DNA from: Microbacterium oxydans
GTDB lineage: Bacteria > Actinomycetota > Actinomycetes > Actinomycetales > Microbacteriaceae
Direction: 5' to 3'
Assembly: GCF_026559675.1 (NCBI RefSeq)
Contig: NZ_CP092891.1
Coordinates: 2,728,001 to 2,792,000 of the forward strand
DNA: 64,000 nucleotides
Shown: positions 63,353 through 64,000 of the stretch, in pieces
Position numbering within the stretch: the first letter of the stretch is position 1
Layout: every line of letters begins with the position of its first letter
Translations under genes and position numbers: made by a program
The notes under the pieces: generated by a model
What the model was told of the DNA's origin: nothing
What the model saw: only the letters and a program-made list of their open reading frames with translations
Database searches by the model: none

Positions 63353-64000
63353 TCAGAGCAGCTCGGCGGTCTGCCGGGCGATCTGCAGCTCTTCGTCCGT
63401 CGGCACCACGAGCACCGTCACTGCGGACGAATCCGTCGAGATCCGCCGGATGCCGCGATCCCTGGCCTCGTTGCGCGCCGGGTCGATCTCGACCCCCGCG
63501 AAGCCGAGCGTCGCCATCGCGGCGGCCCGCACCGGCGCCGCGTTCTCGCCGACGCCGGCCGTGAACGAGATGACGTCCACTCCCCCGAGCTGCGCGATGT
63601 ACGCGCCCGCGTAGGCGCGCAGCCGGTGCACGTACACGTCGAAGGCGAGGACGGCCGCCTCCTCCCCCGCCGCGACCCCGGCGAGGATGTCGCGCATGTC
63701 GCTGCGCCCGGCGAGACCGGCCAGGCCGCTGCGGGTGTTGAGCAGCGCGTCGAGATCGTCGATGGAGAGGCCGGCGCGGCGCGACAGGTGCACGAGCGCC
63801 GCGGGGTCGAGGTCGCCGGACCGAGTGCCCATGACCAGCCCCTCGAGAGGGGTGAGCCCCATCGAGGTCTCCACCGAGCGCCCGCCGTCGATCGCCGTCA
63901 CGGACGCCCCGTTGCCGAGGTGGAACACGAGCTGTCGGAGGTCGCCCAGGTCACGCCCGAGGAACGCCGCCGCGGCCTCGCTCACGTACTGGTGACTCGT
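63353..64000 (-). CDS. ackA: Acetate kinase (partial, C-terminal 215 residues)
   Basis: The 5' part is outside the window. The first visible residues, TSHQYVSEAAAAFLG, contain the HxYV acetate-kinase motif. Other features: LVFHLGNGASVTAIDGG, the arginine region MGTRSGDLDPA, and FTAGVGENAAPVR. It forms acetyl phosphate from acetate. The stop is about 100 bases before the HAD gene start. Confidence 0.92.
   Translation of the reverse strand, partial: TSHQYVSEAAAAFLGRDLGDLRQLVFHLGNGASVTAIDGGRSVETSMGLTPLEGLVMGTRSGDLDPAALVHLSRRAGLSIDDLDALLNTRSGLAGLAGRSDMRDILAGVAAGEEAAVLAFDVYVHRLRAYAGAYIAQLGGVDVISFTAGVGENAAPVRAAAMATLGFAGVEIDPARNEARDRGIRRISTDSSAVTVLVVPTDEELQIARQTAELL

Overview
The window is high-GC DNA with dense, mostly single-copy housekeeping genes. 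It looks like a chromosomal segment of an actinomycete. CarD, RegX3/SenX3, GlnR, an RskA/SigK pair, PASTA-tailed PonA2, a Tad/Flp locus beside topA-tmk-holB, and a DUF7882-type small protein point to Microbacteriaceae, probably Microbacterium. That genus call is an inference from gene content and protein style. I see no rRNA, CRISPR array, prophage, integrase or transposase.

Layout. (1) 1-4634: an oxidoreductase fragment, then a minus-strand series carD, ispDF, cysS, rlmB, in the order known from Mycobacterium (carD-ispD-ispF-cysS-trmH-like). (2) 4770-8255: a lipoprotein, then regX3-senX3 divergent from phoU. (3) 8276-12100: gpmA, a methyltransferase, ygfZ, a nitrobindin/FABP-like protein and two small membrane proteins. 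(4) 12173-20320: glnR, ppk, a Nudix/phosphatase fusion and pstSCAB. (5) 20350-22038: a class-IV aminotransferase, a structured intergenic element and an unknown gene. (6) 22068-26023: rskA, sigK, dipZ and, divergently, an MPT83-like fasciclin lipoprotein. (7) 26163-30424: tRNA-Lys, small genes, nicotinamidase and tRNA-Thr. (8) 30494-39756: a secreted peptidase-like hydrolase, holB, tmk, topA and a compact Tad operon. (9) 39757-46595: a 401-base regulatory gap, acs, ridA, DUF4177, ponA2, a metallophosphoesterase and tRNA-Pro. (10) 46662-50875: vanZ, HAD, DUF1295, then lldD-lldR with twin operators. (11) 50895-55752: a REP-like inverted repeat, tdk, mqo, asd and lysC. (12) 55753-59911: a repeat-filled gap, an EamA transporter, recR and dnaX. 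(13) 59957-64000: a GH65 disaccharide phosphorylase, a beta-phosphoglucomutase-like HAD protein and the 3' part of ackA.

How it fits together. The strongest theme is phosphate. The SenX3-RegX3 two-component pair, PhoU, the Pst transporter and polyphosphate kinase lie within 15 kb. Three of their promoters (phoU, ppk, pstS) carry PHO-box-like 7-mers spaced exactly 11 bp apart. A strong hairpin between pstS and pstC could set a higher level of the binding protein than of the channel.

A second theme is the SigK-type regulon. The anti-sigma factor, the sigma factor, the redox protein DipZ and an MPT83-like target are in one locus here; in M. tuberculosis they are split between two. Other regulatory details are the paired palindromes over the lld promoter, an internal start in lysC for a beta subunit, a candidate structured RNA at 21289-21366, and two copies of a roughly 90-base palindromic repeat next to a G-rich tract upstream of lysC.
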